This document shows, piece by piece, positions 38,321 through 50,800 of a stretch of DNA of 64,000 nt. The position numbers were made by a program, and so were the translations under genes. Position 1 is the stretch's first letter. Each line of letters starts with the position of its first letter. Origin of the DNA: Sphagnum magellanicum (lineage: Eukaryota > Streptophyta > Sphagnopsida > Sphagnales > Sphagnaceae); NCBI GenBank assembly GCA_021904315.1, contig CM038922.1, positions 17,707,347-17,771,346 on the forward strand, given 5' to 3'. The notes beneath the pieces were generated by a model that saw only the letters and a program-made list of their open reading frames with translations, was not told where the DNA came from and made no database searches.

Positions 38321-39154
38321 GTGAGTACACACCAAAGGTAGAGGGGTTTACTTTCTTCAACTTTTTCCTCCAAGTTTCAAAGTCTTCCTTCCTCCTCAAG
38401 TACTCCAAAGTAAGAAACCTCCAAAACCCAAAAGTCCAAGCATCCCAATGTCAACCAGGCTAATGCCCAAGCAAAGCCCACCCTTTTTCTCCACCCATGA
38501 GGCTTGAGCTGCCTCAAGCCACCTCCTTCACCCCCCCCAACCAAGTGTCAGCACCTTTTCCTTAGTGACAAAAAGTCTCCAGATTTTTTCCCAAATTTGG
38601 GTCTAGCTACCACTACCTAGACTAGAATTTTAGAATTTAAAAAAATTAAAAAATTAAAAATTAAAAGGATTTTTAAAGATAAAAAATTAGACACAAAGTT
38701 TTAAGACCCCACTAACTAGTCAACAAGAAATTATGAAAATTTGCATCAGTTTGCCCGGGGAAAAAACAAAGGGCTACCCAGCTAGCTACAAACAGTGGTT
38801 CCATTTTATTTTATTTTGGAAAATTTTCATTTATTTTTCGTTTTTCAATCCAATAAAATTGGGGGAAAAATTTTGGGTAATTTTTTATAATTTTTTTATT
38901 TGAGTAATATTTTTTTATTTCACAGAATTGGAAAAAAAAATTCACACAATTGGTGCGAGATTTAGGACCTAGGCTTCGAATTTGGATTTGGGCAGGTGCC
39001 TTTTCCTCCCTTTCATTTTGGGACGTTGCCACAGCTTTGAAGGTTGGTCCTCTCTTTTTGTTCCTCCCTTTCCTTTCCCTTCTAGTTTGGTGGCTTTTCT
39101 TAATAAAATTTGGCTTGATGTTAAATTTCCTCAATTTACTAGGGAGTCTTCTAT
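38321..39154. other. Intergenic DNA
   Basis: No gene supported. Open frames at 38950-39420 partly overlap the dispersed repeat described next and have no recognisable domain. Confidence 0.5.
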
Positions 39155-39505
39155 TAAACAAGGGGTGTGTCACACAATGTGGCCTCGCCATTTGCATTAA
39201 AAAAGCATCTTTAAGGCAAAAGAAGAATTATGGAAACTCAAATATTTCACCATGCAAAAATATAATCTTCCAAAAATCCTCTAAAAGAAACCAAAATCCT
39301 TCAAGATATTCTTATAACGCTATTACTAATCTCAAGTTTCAACACAAGCCAAAATATCATGTTTCAAAATCCTCATATAAAAATGGACCTATTATTTATT
39401 ACCTAGGGGCCAAAATCCCTTAAGCTACTATACTCTATAATGAATCTAAACACACTCTCCTTGCCTTGGTAGTAGGCAAGGCCAACAAACATGGCTCCAG
39501 GTTGA
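39155..39505 (+). repeat. Dispersed repeat, copy A (inverted partner at 63485-63830)
   Basis: From aaggggtgtgtcacac to ggcaaggccaacaaac this ~340 bp segment matches the reverse complement of 63485-63830 at about 80-85% identity. Shared strings include aaagaagaattatgga, gaaaccaaaatccttcaag, caacacaagccaaaatatca and cccttaagctactatactc. I cannot assign it to a transposon family. Confidence 0.8.
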
Positions 39506-40746
39506 TCTCCTCCCATGTGCTATGCTATTGAAGTTAGTAAGGGGGTGTTGATGAAAGAAAAAAAAATTCTAAGCAAAAAGGAGTGTTGCATTTCATAGGT
39601 GGGAGCATTAAACTTTGTGAAATATGAAATATATTTTATGTGCCTTTTTTAATAGGTTATTTCTTGTCTATGTGCAAGTATAATTATCTCTATTTTTGGT
39701 ACTATTGTAGGGAAATTTTTTGGCAAGGAAATCGTTAATTTTTCTCACATTTTTTTCACCCTTCAATTTGCTAATGATTGGTGTCAAAAGGCTGACTTGA
39801 AGAAGTCCGTATTCTACATTTTTCTTTTTGGGTTTCCTTAGCAAAGCTCTTCCCACAATGTGCAATAGTAAACTACATTGGGATAAGCACTTGGGGCAAA
39901 TTTGTCACATTAGGGGGGGGGGGAGAGAGAAGAGAAGAAACAACCACAAATGGAATGTGTGAGTAAAGTATCTCACAACTTGACTAGGACATTCCAAAAG
40001 AAGGGTCAAATGAATTAGCGTGGCTTTGTGAACTCCAAGTTGCACTTGTATGGAGAGGTCCTACATGACACGAGTTAGGGCATATGTTTTTGCTAGCCCG
40101 GTTGAGAAAAGGATTTCAATAAGTGAAGTGCGAAATTCTTTTGCTCTCAAAATGAAATTATGTGTTATCATTATTGATTTTTTAAAACAATCTTTTGATG
40201 TTGCGTTATTGGCTAGCATGTCAAGAAGGATTTAGCATTAAATGGTAACAAGACATGAAAAAAAACAAATGCATTTTGTAATCATGTTGCTATTTGGTGA
40301 CTTGCATGTGCAAGCCTTCTAAATTTGACACCCATTCCTCAAAACCCTTGCTTTTTAGACAAAAAGTTCAAATTAAAGAAGAAAAAAAAAAAACCTTTGT
40401 AAGGATGCCAACCCACAATTTATTTTATTTTTTTCATTTTGGTGAAATTTCACCCCCAAAAAAAAATCCATGTTTATGGTTGTTTCAAGGAGGTTATTCT
40501 TTGCTTTTAATTTTTGATAAAGAGTCAAGGAACCAACAACCAAGGATAAGGAACCTAATTCAAAGTGAGTTTTAGATCCTTAAGTTTGCCATCATTTCCA
40601 AGCCAAGCTATTTGCTTTAATTTCAATATCACGTGATCTCCTAATTGTCAATCAAAATTTTAATTTTTTTTGTGTGAAATGAGTCAAGAAGCAAAAACCA
40701 AGGATTAGTGCCCTCGTGCAAAGTGAGTTACATCACTTGTAGTGAC
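39506..40746. other. Intergenic DNA
   Basis: No gene supported. A run of 11 G followed by gagagagaagagaag lies at 39914-39939. Near 40709 a gccctcgtgcaaagtgagtt string anticipates the arrays that follow. Confidence 0.5.
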
Positions 40747-41357
40747 TTTCAAATGTAGTGTGATCTTGCAAATACCAATCATGTAAGATTTTTAAAATTT
40801 AGGGTTGACAACTTTTGATTGGAAACATGGAAGCTTCTTAATTTTCCAGAATTTTCAAGCTTCTTAATGAAACATTTCATTGACAATCCATGGACAATAT
40901 TTCAAATGTAGTGTGATCTCGCAAATACCAATCATGTAAGATTTTTAAAATTTAGGGTTGACAACTTTTGATTGGAAACATGGAAGCTTCTTAATTTTCC
41001 AGAATTTTCAAGCTTCTTAATGAAACATTTCATTGACAATACATGGACAATATTTCAAATGTAGTGTGATCTCGCAAATATCAATCATGTAAGATTTTTA
41101 AAATTTAGGGTTGACAACTTTTGATTGGAAACATGGAAGCTTCTTAATTTTCCAGAATTTTCAAGCTTCTTAATGAAACATTTCATTGACAATACATGGA
41201 CAATATTTCAAATGTAGTGTGATCTCGCAAATACCAATCATGTAAGATTTTAAAAATTTAGGGTTGACAACTTTTGATTGGAAACATGGAAGCTTCTTAA
41301 CTTTCCAGAATTTTCAAGCTTCTTAATGAAACATTTCATTGACAATACATGGACAAT
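40747..41357. repeat. 153 bp tandem repeat, four copies
   Basis: Units start at 40747, 40900, 41053 and 41206, an exact 153 bp step each time. Copies differ by only a few substitutions. Each contains atttagggttgacaactttt, gattggaaacatggaagctt and a duplicated cttcttaat motif. No coding content. Confidence 0.96.
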
Positions 41358-41375
41358 TATGGCAAGTATTGACAT

Positions 41376-41512
41376 GATCAAGAGGGGGAGAAATGATGGC
41401 CCTTGTGCAAAGTGAGTTACATGAAGAGGGGGAGAAATGAGGGCCCTTGTCCAAAGTGAGTTACATGAAGAGGGGGAGAAATGAGGGCTCTCGTGCAAAG
41501 CAAGTTACATCC
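41376..41512. repeat. 44 bp tandem repeat, three copies
   Basis: The unit gaagagggggagaaatgagg, then gcccttgtgcaaagtgagtt and acat, starts at 41379, 41423 and 41467. The preceding gacatgatcaagagggggag resembles the polypurine tract region found before the 3' LTR of plant copia elements. That link is inference. Confidence 0.9.
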
Positions 41513-42032
41513 TTAAGTCAAGAACAATTTTTATTATTTGAGAACTTTGGATTTTTTCTAACTTTGAAATTTGAGGCTTTTTAATTAAATTTTTTATAGT
41601 GAAAATATGTAAAATTATCACAAGAAATACTGATATGATCAAGAGGGTGAAAAAATGACATAATTGTTTTTGATTAATTATAATAATGCAATAAGATTCA
41701 AAATAATTGTGATAACAATACACATAGTGATAGTGAAACTACTTAGGGAAAAAAAGAAATGCAAGATGAAACTCAAATTATCACAAAATTCAATGTAACT
41801 TGAAAAGTATCCCCCAAATTTTTCTCTATGCTTTTGGAAGTAAGGAAACCAGTTCAACAATTTTAGTATTATATCCTTGACTACCCAGAATTCATTTTCA
41901 GTGATTTTATGAAACACTCGACATAATAGATTTATCCGTAAAGTCGGGAAAAGACAGCACCAGTACCTTGAGTTTGGTCATAATCAAGGTGAGATTCAAA
42001 AACAACCTGCCAAAAAGTGCATTAGAAAGAAA

Positions 42033-42306
42033 GACAAGGTGACACTCAGAAAACCATCAAAACGGTTTTGTTTTCTGAGTTTCACCCTGTCTTTCCTTTT
42101 TCCTGAGCGCTTCCACTGCTGCCTCATATATTTTCACTGCTCCTACCTGTACAGCTACTATAATTCCTCTCGAACCTTGTGCATAAAATGCTGAGTTTTA
42201 GCATTTCGTACTGAGTTCTAATAAAATTTCATTACTTTACGGATACCACTGAAACAGGGGTTTGGGGGTGAAAGGAGGCCCAAAGACAGGGTGAATTTAC
42301 GGATGG
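42033..42306 (+). mobile_element. MITE-like element, copy B
   Basis: Inverted partner of 34605-34894. Inverted ends are visible: ttcaccctgtctttcc at 42080 and aaagacagggtgaa at 42282-42295. A strong hairpin (actcagaaaac ... gttttctgagt) lies at 42053-42080. No coding capacity. Confidence 0.72.
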
Positions 42307-44316
42307 ATTCCTCTAATTGATTTCATGTTTCTTGTAGAAAGGTTTTTATTTTCTATATAAGTTGATGAGGAAGCCTAGCGTAATCTTTATGAAATTCAAA
42401 CAACTAGGTATGTGAAACCAAAGTTAGGGTCCATTTCCATTATTCTTGGATGTGATTTTTTATTGTCATAAAGTAATTATGTTTTTGTAATAAGTTGCAA
42501 AAAAAAAATTGGATGTTTTTGAATGTTTTTGGAATTTCTGTTTAAATATTCACAATATTTATCGGTAGAACCCAAAACCTTCCCTTCAATCATAAGGGGT
42601 ATAAGAAAATGCAAGAGGCCTCTCGAAGGAAGAAATGCATGCTCTTCATGGAAAGTGGCTTTGAAGACATCACAAGATATGCAAACTTTGTATGTTGTGG
42701 TTTTATGATATGAGATACAAGGTTTTCATGTTATGACATTGTTCCCAATCGTTGGGGAACATCGTTGCTTTCGTGCCAAACCCACCTTACACCCTCTTCT
42801 TCCATCCCCAAACACATGGGAGCCTATTCCGCACAATTATCAGCACGTTTTATATGGATGAATGTGCAGATTATGCACTTCCTTTGAAATCTGCTGAGGT
42901 GCTCAATATGCAATTTTGTGTATAGAGAAGAGGCCCCTCTTACTTTTATGCTTGGTAGTGGCTGATGGGTAGGGGAGCATATTATGGCTCCAAAGGAGCT
43001 AAGAAGGTAGCCTAATAGGGTGAACTGGAAGGCGAAGTCGGGGTCATAATACACACCTTTGTCAAGAGTTGTTATTTAGTTATAGGATTAAGTCTAGCCT
43101 AATTAGACCTAACCCTAATTGACTAGGTTAATCTAGTTTAATAGTTAGTTTAGCTACGAATGAGTTCTAGTGTGAACAGGTTCAAGCAATGTGGTAGCAC
43201 ACGACACCTTAGGCCATCTCTAATTCAAAATGGTTAGGTGCCTACCCACCTAAATACCTACCATGTGTTGGCAACATGAAAGGCTACGTATTATCCATAG
43301 AACCATATCCGAGCTAGATATGTGGCATGGTTAAACTTACAACCTTTGTAAAATTGGAGTAGGCCTTTTTGTCCCATGATTAAGACCATGGTATTTATCA
43401 TGATCATGGCATGATGTGTAAGAGATGTCATGGTCATGCCATGCCATGGTAATTATCCATAGGGATCTCTTGCACATGCATAGCATCTCTTTGAATGTTA
43501 CTTCTTTGAAGCATAAATAAAGTGATGGTCATGGTGATATTAATCTAGGCAAGTGTTAAGAAGCAAATGATGTAACTTTCAACCTTTGCAACCACTTGCC
43601 TTAGCACTATTCCCTCATGCATGCCTTGAAATGAATGGGTGCCCTTGAAGGTGCCATGTATAAAGTGTGGATGAGATGACCCACATGGCCATGGGTATTA
43701 TCATAGTCTTCAATGGATCAACACAAGGTGTTTGAAGGCACTAATATTCAAATACCCATAACACACTAGGGAGTTTCAAAACTTGGGGTGAAACTTTCAA
43801 AGTTGGGCTGAAATTTTATAGTTTTTTGTTAGGAATTGTTGATATACAACTTTTTCTAATCTTGCCTTCATAAAAAGCCATGCCCTTAAAAACTTGGTTC
43901 CTTAGCCATTTTCTTTTCCTTTTCAATTGAAGGATATTTTTAATTTATTTATAGGTTAATGGCCCATTTTCACTATGTTTTGACTTTTTGCATGTATTTT
44001 GCAACTATTTTTCACCAAATTATAAGAAGGGCATGTTGACATTTTATGGATGAGGGAACCTTCAAGGCTAATTATCTGTTTTAGGAAACCTTTGAAAAAC
44101 TTGAAGTGCAAGCCTCTTACAAACCTCTTCTAGGAAAAGCTTCTTGCAAACCTCGCAAATCTGTGTTGAAAATCTGTGTTTAATACTTTTGTTGCGTGTC
44201 AAAGGTCACGGTCAAAGGTCAGCCATGGTCATACCAAGGTCAGCTCTACCATGGTCATGGGTCAGCCCCTCCTTTGTTAGCCTAGAAAAACCATCGGATG
44301 CCAATTTGTCATTTTG
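42307..44316. other. Intergenic DNA with clustered CATGGTCATG motifs
   Basis: No gene supported. Around 43380-43460 and 44200-44270 the words catggtcatg, atcatggcatgatg and ggtcaaaggtcag recur, giving short palindromes. This looks like low-complexity amplification. Confidence 0.5.
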
Positions 44317-44490
44317 TTTGAACAACTTGCATCCAAGGATTCTCCAAGAAAGAAGGGACACTAGGTTTGAATTACTTGTATCAAAGGTTTCCCTAGAACA
44401 ATGGGATATTATGTTTGAATTACTTGTATCAAAGGTTTCCCTAGAACAATGGGATATTATGTTAGAATTAACTTGTATAGCAATGATTTC
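44317..44490. repeat. 48 bp tandem repeat, four copies
   Basis: Units start at 44317, 44366, 44414 and 44462. The middle two are nearly identical (tttgaattacttgtatcaaa, then ggtttccctagaacaatggg). Because 48 is a multiple of three, a 120-codon frame stays open across the array, with FELLVSKVSLEQWDIM repeated. I treat that as fortuitous. Confidence 0.85.
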
Positions 44491-44804
44491 CTTGAAAAAG
44501 GCATGACCACGAGTGTTCCTTCAACATGAAAATGAAAGATCCTTAGACTTGCCTTCATCGTCATGCTTCGGTTTTTGGGGTTGACTTCTGAAAACATACA
44601 ACTTCACAGCACATTATCCAAATTTTTGGTACACATGAAGCCCATGGGCGGGGTACTTGGAGTTGGGACATTCCTAAAACAAGGGGTGAAGGACAAGATG
44701 GTCATTAAAAAATCATACCACTTTACCAATTTACCCAAAATTGATGTACAAGATTGCTGCATCTCCAGTGGTGGTGTTCAGTATGTGACCCTGCTAAAAT
44801 ATTT

Positions 44805-45133
44805 GTCACATCCAAGCTTAGTTATCTACCCTTTTGCAACTCCCACCCATAAAAACTGGGACAGCAAATAGGTGTGGGGACTACTAATAGCAAACCACTT
44901 GGACGAATCATTATGATGGGTCAATCACAAACACTGAGTAGCAAGCAGATCATATTTATCGCATTCTTTTCCGCAGGTCACAGATCCAAGTTTGGTTGTG
45001 TACCCTTTTGCAACTCCCACCCATAAAACTGGGACAGCAAATAGTTGTCGGGGACTACTAACAGCAAACCACCTGAACGAATCATTATGATGGGTCAATC
45101 AGAAACACTGAGTAGCAACTAGATCATATCAGG
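44805..45133. repeat. 174 bp direct duplication
   Basis: Copy 1 (44805-44960) and copy 2 (44977-45133) share acccttttgcaactcccacc, gggacagcaaatag and acgaatcattatgatgggtc, with about 90% identity. They are separated by a short unrelated stretch with tttatcgcattcttttccg. Confidence 0.9.
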
Positions 45134-45747
45134 TCACAGCAACATGCCCAATTGTGCGGAGCCAAAACCCTTTTCCTGAGCCAAAGTGACATAAGTTGAA
45201 TTTTCTTGAATAGATATTATGCTGACTTCCAAGTGAAAGATCCCTCCCACTGTGGAGAGTAGGCATACTATTCTCCGTCTTTTCTGGAAGGGGGTATTCA
45301 CAGATATAATTTGCCCTCCCAAATGTATTACAAAATTTGTATGAGTGCTTTACAAATTAAAAACCCATGTTTTTGGATGACCCATTTGGAAAAAAAAAAA
45401 AATCAAAGGAAAAGTTGTCAATGTGTTGCCTAACCCAAATTAGACAAATAGGGTGTGTTTTAGAACATCCATAGTGTTCAGCAAACAATATGAACTATAT
45501 ATTTTAGACGTACTTAGGGTTCTACAAATAATAGAGTTATATTCAAACTCATAGTTTGATCCCAGCACAAGCATTTCTTTTACTGGAAAATTTTAGCCAA
45601 TTTAGCCAATTCCCTACCCTAAAACCTGAGCTCTTACTTATGAGCTTGGAAAAAATGGGATTTTTTAATATAATTTGCACAATTACAAGTTTAACAATTA
45701 AGGTTTTGCACATGAGGCTATCTAAAGTCATTCATGTTGTTGAGCAT

Positions 45748-45838
45748 TTCATGACTTACATTGATTTTGCGTATTTTGTTACTCACATTGATTTTGTGCA
45801 TTTTGTGATTCATGTTGATTTTGCAAATTTCATTATTA
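45748..45838. repeat. 27 bp tandem repeat, three copies
   Basis: The motif ttgattttg recurs at 45761, 45788 and 45815 with conserved flanking (cacattgattttgtgcattt). Confidence 0.75.
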
Positions 45839-46744
45839 TTGTTGTTGGTAATTTGTGACTTTTTTTTTTGTTGATTGCATAATTTTTTATTCTTCTCGTC
45901 ACTAGATATGCTTAAAAAATTTCAAGCATTTCAAATCCTAGAAGGAATCAAGACTTAATTTTTGTCTTCTAAGGTTTGCTGAAGGATTTAAGCAATGTGT
46001 TTGTCACTTGTCCTCACCATGTTGCCATTAGATTTATCAAAAAATTTCAAGCATAAATATTTTTTCTCTGATCATATGCCAATTCATGTCCTTGCTCTTG
46101 GTGGTAATTTTGGCCAAATTTTTGAAGCTAATGTTGATTGTGTCATTGTTGATCCAATTGAAATAGAAGCTAATTTTAAAAGTAGTAAAAAATGAAATAA
46201 ATTGTATGAAATAAATTATCACTTTCAAAATACATGGGTTACAAAATTATCTTGGGTAAAATTAATGGTGATTCGATGGGTGTTGATGGAAAGGTGCATC
46301 AAGTAAAAATGAAAATTTTCAACAAGATTGAACAACGCAACAAGCTTCACATACTAAAACTAAATTTTATATAAAAAAATGTTGATTAAAAAAAGGCATA
46401 TACTAAAATTTCTAATGTGATCACACACACACACACAAAATTGTTCTCAATGAACCCTTGTATATGTTAAAAGGCAGGGAATTTATGATGGGATATCAAC
46501 AAATACACATGCTACCCAAATTAATCAAAACTGTGTGTAGAAAACTTTGATGAGGACCAATTTAGGTGAAAATGGTCCCCTCTTTTTCCCCATGCACTGT
46601 TTTCATCCTGACTTTTAATTTGACCCCCATTTTGTGGCAAAACTGGGCCCCAACAGCCCCACTCTTGGGTACTTTATGGACAACTCTAATACGATCAATA
46701 TGGTTTAGACCTCCTTAATGTTCTATATTTCCATCATTTTTTCT

Positions 46745-47850
46745 TGTAATCCATCCATCTAAAAACCATTGTAGTAACTATGGTCAATATAGTGCTCAAT
46801 ATCTTAACCATTTGTTTTAGACCCATTTTATAATCCATCCATCTAAACCCATTGTAATAACTATATTCAATGTAATGTTCAATATTTCAACCACTTGTTT
46901 TAAACCCATATAATCCATCCATCTAAACCCATTGTAATAACTATAGTCAATGTAATGCTCAATATTTTAACCACTTGTTTATGTTGCAACCCCATTTTGA
47001 GGGAAGTGTGAGGTTGCCACTCACATTCCCGAAAATGGGACTTGGGAGTCCTCTGGGACTCCCAAAAACTTAGAGTGTGATTGCAGGGGTCAAAACACCT
47101 TGCATTGAGGCATTCTCTATACCGTTGGAAAGGTCTTGAAATGTAGATGTCCAAAATGGCCTCGCATGAGCCATTTGGACATCTACAGCACAAGTTATGG
47201 TCGAAAGAAAGGCCGAAAGTCAAACTAGCAGTTTGACCCCCGACCACTTAAAATCAGGAATCGACCTGATTCTGATGCGTGCAGGACAAGTCCGACACAC
47301 CGTTGGAAAGCTCTCGAGGAGAGCTATAAATTTGCTTCAGACCTCGTCCCGATCCAAGCTTGGGGCAAGAAGTTATCAGCGTCCAAAGTCCCAGGAGTCC
47401 AAACCAGGAATATTTCGGGACTCCACTTTGGGAGTCCTGGTAAAATAGCCATTTGGATGCAAGTGCAGCGGAGAGCTGCAGAGAATATTATATGGGGGAA
47501 GGTGTTGGCTTCCCCCGAGTTCGGGCCGTGGTGAGTCAAGTGAGTCCAAGGTTGCCCATGGCTTGTCCCAACACCAAAAAGGTGCAAAATGAGTTTTAAC
47601 CAACTTGTGGTTGGTTTTGGATGCATGACCGTGTAAGTGAGTAAGCTTGTCCCTCTTCCTAGTCTATCCTGGAGCTTTCAGCACGCCCCTCTCACCCCCT
47701 TTAGTGCTGGAAGCTGGGAGCGTGCCCCGAGTCCCAGAAATTCCGCAATTTGAGTAACCTAGCCTTGACTTGGGGCTAACTTGGGACTTGAGAGTGCATC
47801 AGTTTTAGATGCATTGTATAATCCATCCATCTAAAACCATAGTAACTATA
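46745..47850. repeat. ~85 bp tandem repeat split by an inserted element
   Basis: The unit taatccatccatctaaa, ccattgtaataactatagtc and aatattttaaccacttgttt occurs near 46747, 46831 and 46911. A further copy starts at 47817, on the other side of the 820 bp element at 46982-47801. Confidence 0.85.
46982..47801 (+). mobile_element. Solo-LTR-like element (820 bp, TG...CA)
   Basis: The segment begins TGTTGCAACCCC and ends GAGAGTGCATCA, so it has the TG/CA borders of an LTR. It is much more GC-rich than its surroundings and interrupts a tandem array. Flanking bases are gttta on the left and gtttt on the right, a near 5 bp target-site duplication. A TATA box-like ctataaat lies at 47322-47329. No primer-binding site, coding region or second LTR is visible nearby, which is what a solo LTR left by recombination looks like. 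Confidence 0.6.
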
Positions 47851-50800
47851 GTCAATTTGGAATTTATATTTGGAAACCAATTTAAGTGCAAACTTGTTAA
47901 ATTATTCATCAAACTTGATCAACTTGTGTATTTGTCATATGTTGTAATCACCTATGGGAGGGGAGGCATTCCATTTTTGTGAAGTGCCCCCACCCCCTCC
48001 ACCCCCCCCAAACCCTAAACCCTAAACCCTACAAATTAGTAGGGTCAGTATGGTGGAAGGCATCCCACCATATTGGCCTACTCTAATCATTACGCCACGT
48101 AATGCCCTGTTACCCGGGCATTGAATTTGGAAAATCACGTGTTCTAAAGCTGTTTCAATTCTTTGTGGAATTGTATAAGGCTCGGTATGAGTTGCAATTT
48201 GCCAAATCCTATTTGCTCTCTCTAGTATATAATGGTAAACCCTAAACCCTAAATATATAATAGTATCTGGGTGGCTGCGACACACACAAGTGCCAAATAA
48301 TTTATTTATTTTAAAAAATTGAACTTTTTGCATGGGAATTTTTAATTCTGAACTTTTTGGCAGCTAAAGAAAATATAGTTATTAAATGCACAACATCTAT
48401 CACAACTAGTGCATTTGCATGTACTTGACTAGGGTTTGATTTTAGTTGGCTTTTGAGTCCGAATTTTTCGATTTTTTGGCATAGAGGGAACTTGATGAAT
48501 TTTCAAATTTTCAAGAAAATAAAAAATAATTTAATTATGCCAAAACCACCCATTTAGTGCAGTATTATATTTTTTATCCACCATTATTACCCCCCACAAT
48601 TTCAGGAAAATAGGAGATGGTGGGGAATTTAATTAACACAACAAAAAAATAATGAGATTTTCTTAAAAATAAGGAAGTCAGAAAGGGCCTTGAGAATGAG
48701 GGAAAAATATTGGGACAATAGAGGAAGAAAAACACATATCTAAAAGGGAATTATTTCTATTATTCCGGAATTTTCTTAATTTTCTACAAGTTTAATATTT
48801 TTTCTTTTCTAATTTTTCTTTAAAAAATCTCAGGTAATTATGAAAAAGATTAAGGTTAAGTTTGGGTTTAATATTTTGTTCAATTTAATGTTTTTGACTT
48901 TGTCTATTCCGGAGTCTTAAAAATCAAATTGTTCAAGTCAATTTACTTGTGAATACTTGCAACCAATGTTGGGTAGGTTCATGTTTTAGACCTTGGTTTT
49001 AGCAGGTATTGAATCTCTAGTTCTAGACCCTCTTCTTTTGGACCCAAAACCAAAATCAAACCCACCCCTAAGGCTATATTAGGGTGTTCAACTTATCTAA
49101 GTGGCAACGGACCTAAATTGCTTGAAGGTGTCCCAAGCAAAGTCACGTCTAAGTATTAAACGAAACAACTACCATAGTACCTTGGCCATTTCAACACATG
49201 TTTGTCGATTAATTAATTAATTAATTTTGAAACATTCATTTCAACAAATGAAATATTTTTAAATATTCACTATTTTCCTTCACAATATTTTTTGATTTGG
49301 AAAAAATGATTTTTGAAATTTTCCACATTTTTGAAAATAATATAATTAGTGTCGAATTGGCCAAGGTACTAAGGTAATGTTCACCATCATCTTTGCACAT
49401 TAACAAAATGAGCTCCAATTCATATATGAAGGAAGGTTGTTTGTTTGTTCTCCCAAACCACGGCACCTCTTGCCACACTTTTTATACCTTTTGGAAAACC
49501 CTCAATGAGTAGGGATGCACCTAGGTAACTTCATAATGTTTTGATGTATGGTGAAGAAATTATTGAACATTGATCAATCTTTTCATTGAAAATAATTTAA
49601 ATTAAAACTAATAATTATAGGGGAATTTGGGTGTGCTTTTAGGTTTTTAGGGAAACCCTAAGTGAGTGAGTAGGATTTCATGGAGGTGACTTGAAAAATT
49701 CTAGATATAAGGTGTGGGAGATATTGAATTTTGAATAGTTTTTCATTGGAAATGTAATTAAATTACAAAAATTGGTTTTGGAAGGAAATTTTAATTGGAT
49801 AATCAATTCACACTTGGGACAATGACACAAGCTACATTATTGTGAATAATAAGTTAAAAATTGAACTTAATTAATTTAATTTTTACCCAAAATCGATCAT
49901 GTTAATTAATTTTAAAATAGCAAGCAAATTTATTCACATGTGGGTAAAATTCATGACATTACAAATGGTTGTTGGTTCAATTTAAAGTTATTAATTTGGC
50001 TGTGTCAACTTTTACCGTACAACATTCAATACAAAAATATGATTTTAAAATTAGAATTTGATAATATTCAATCATGTTGTTGTTGGTCTTCTAGGTGTTT
50101 TTCTTTCTTAGATTTAAATGTGTGGATTATCTTTATTCCCTACATCACAAACTTAGTATTTCACAACTTAATAATGAAAATTGTAAGAAATTTGTTCATT
50201 CATAATTCGTATTTTTCATACACTAATATCGTGCATTGAAAACACATTTGACACACAAATTTATAGAAAGATGCAAAATTCATGTGACATTCATTCATTC
50301 ATAAGTTTGTACTTCATATATCAACACATTTAGTCCTATGTCAAACATGTTTCCAATGCATAATATTTGTGTGTAAAATGTACAAACCTCTAAATGAACA
50401 AAATTCGTTGCATGTTAAATTTGTGAGCTAAATGTTAGGTTAGGTCTTAAGGAGAGGGTGTTATTAGAATAAGGGCTTGCAATGAGGTGGGGCCAAACAT
50501 AGCCCTCGTTTTGATATTGTGTAACATTTTTTTGATGGTTAAAATTAACCCAAATGCTATGATAAAAAACATGTGTGCTTAATGTAGTAAGGAAAGTAGG
50601 GGAGGCAAAAATGAAAATATTGTCAAAATTTGTTTACTCTTGATGACATGGTAACCATTACATGATAATATTGATAATTTAGGAATTAAAGTCATCCATG
50701 TAGATTTGCCACTTTGTTCATTTTTCAAGGCCAAGGTTTCATTGCCACCACACATGAACAAATTGTGCATCTGATTGCACTATCATTATTGGCATGAACT

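Noticed and set aside
38950-39423. A possible 157-codon gene
   Set aside because: Its second half lies in the dispersed repeat shared with 63.5 kb, where the frame is not kept open, and the first half matches nothing I know.
40747-41357. A CRISPR-like array
   Set aside because: The four units are contiguous 153 bp repeats with no unique spacers, and the DNA is plant nuclear.
44144-44506. A 120-codon frame with a repeated 16-residue unit
   Set aside because: The 48 bp repeat unit is a multiple of three, so the frame stays open by chance. There is no splice context, homology or codon bias to support it.
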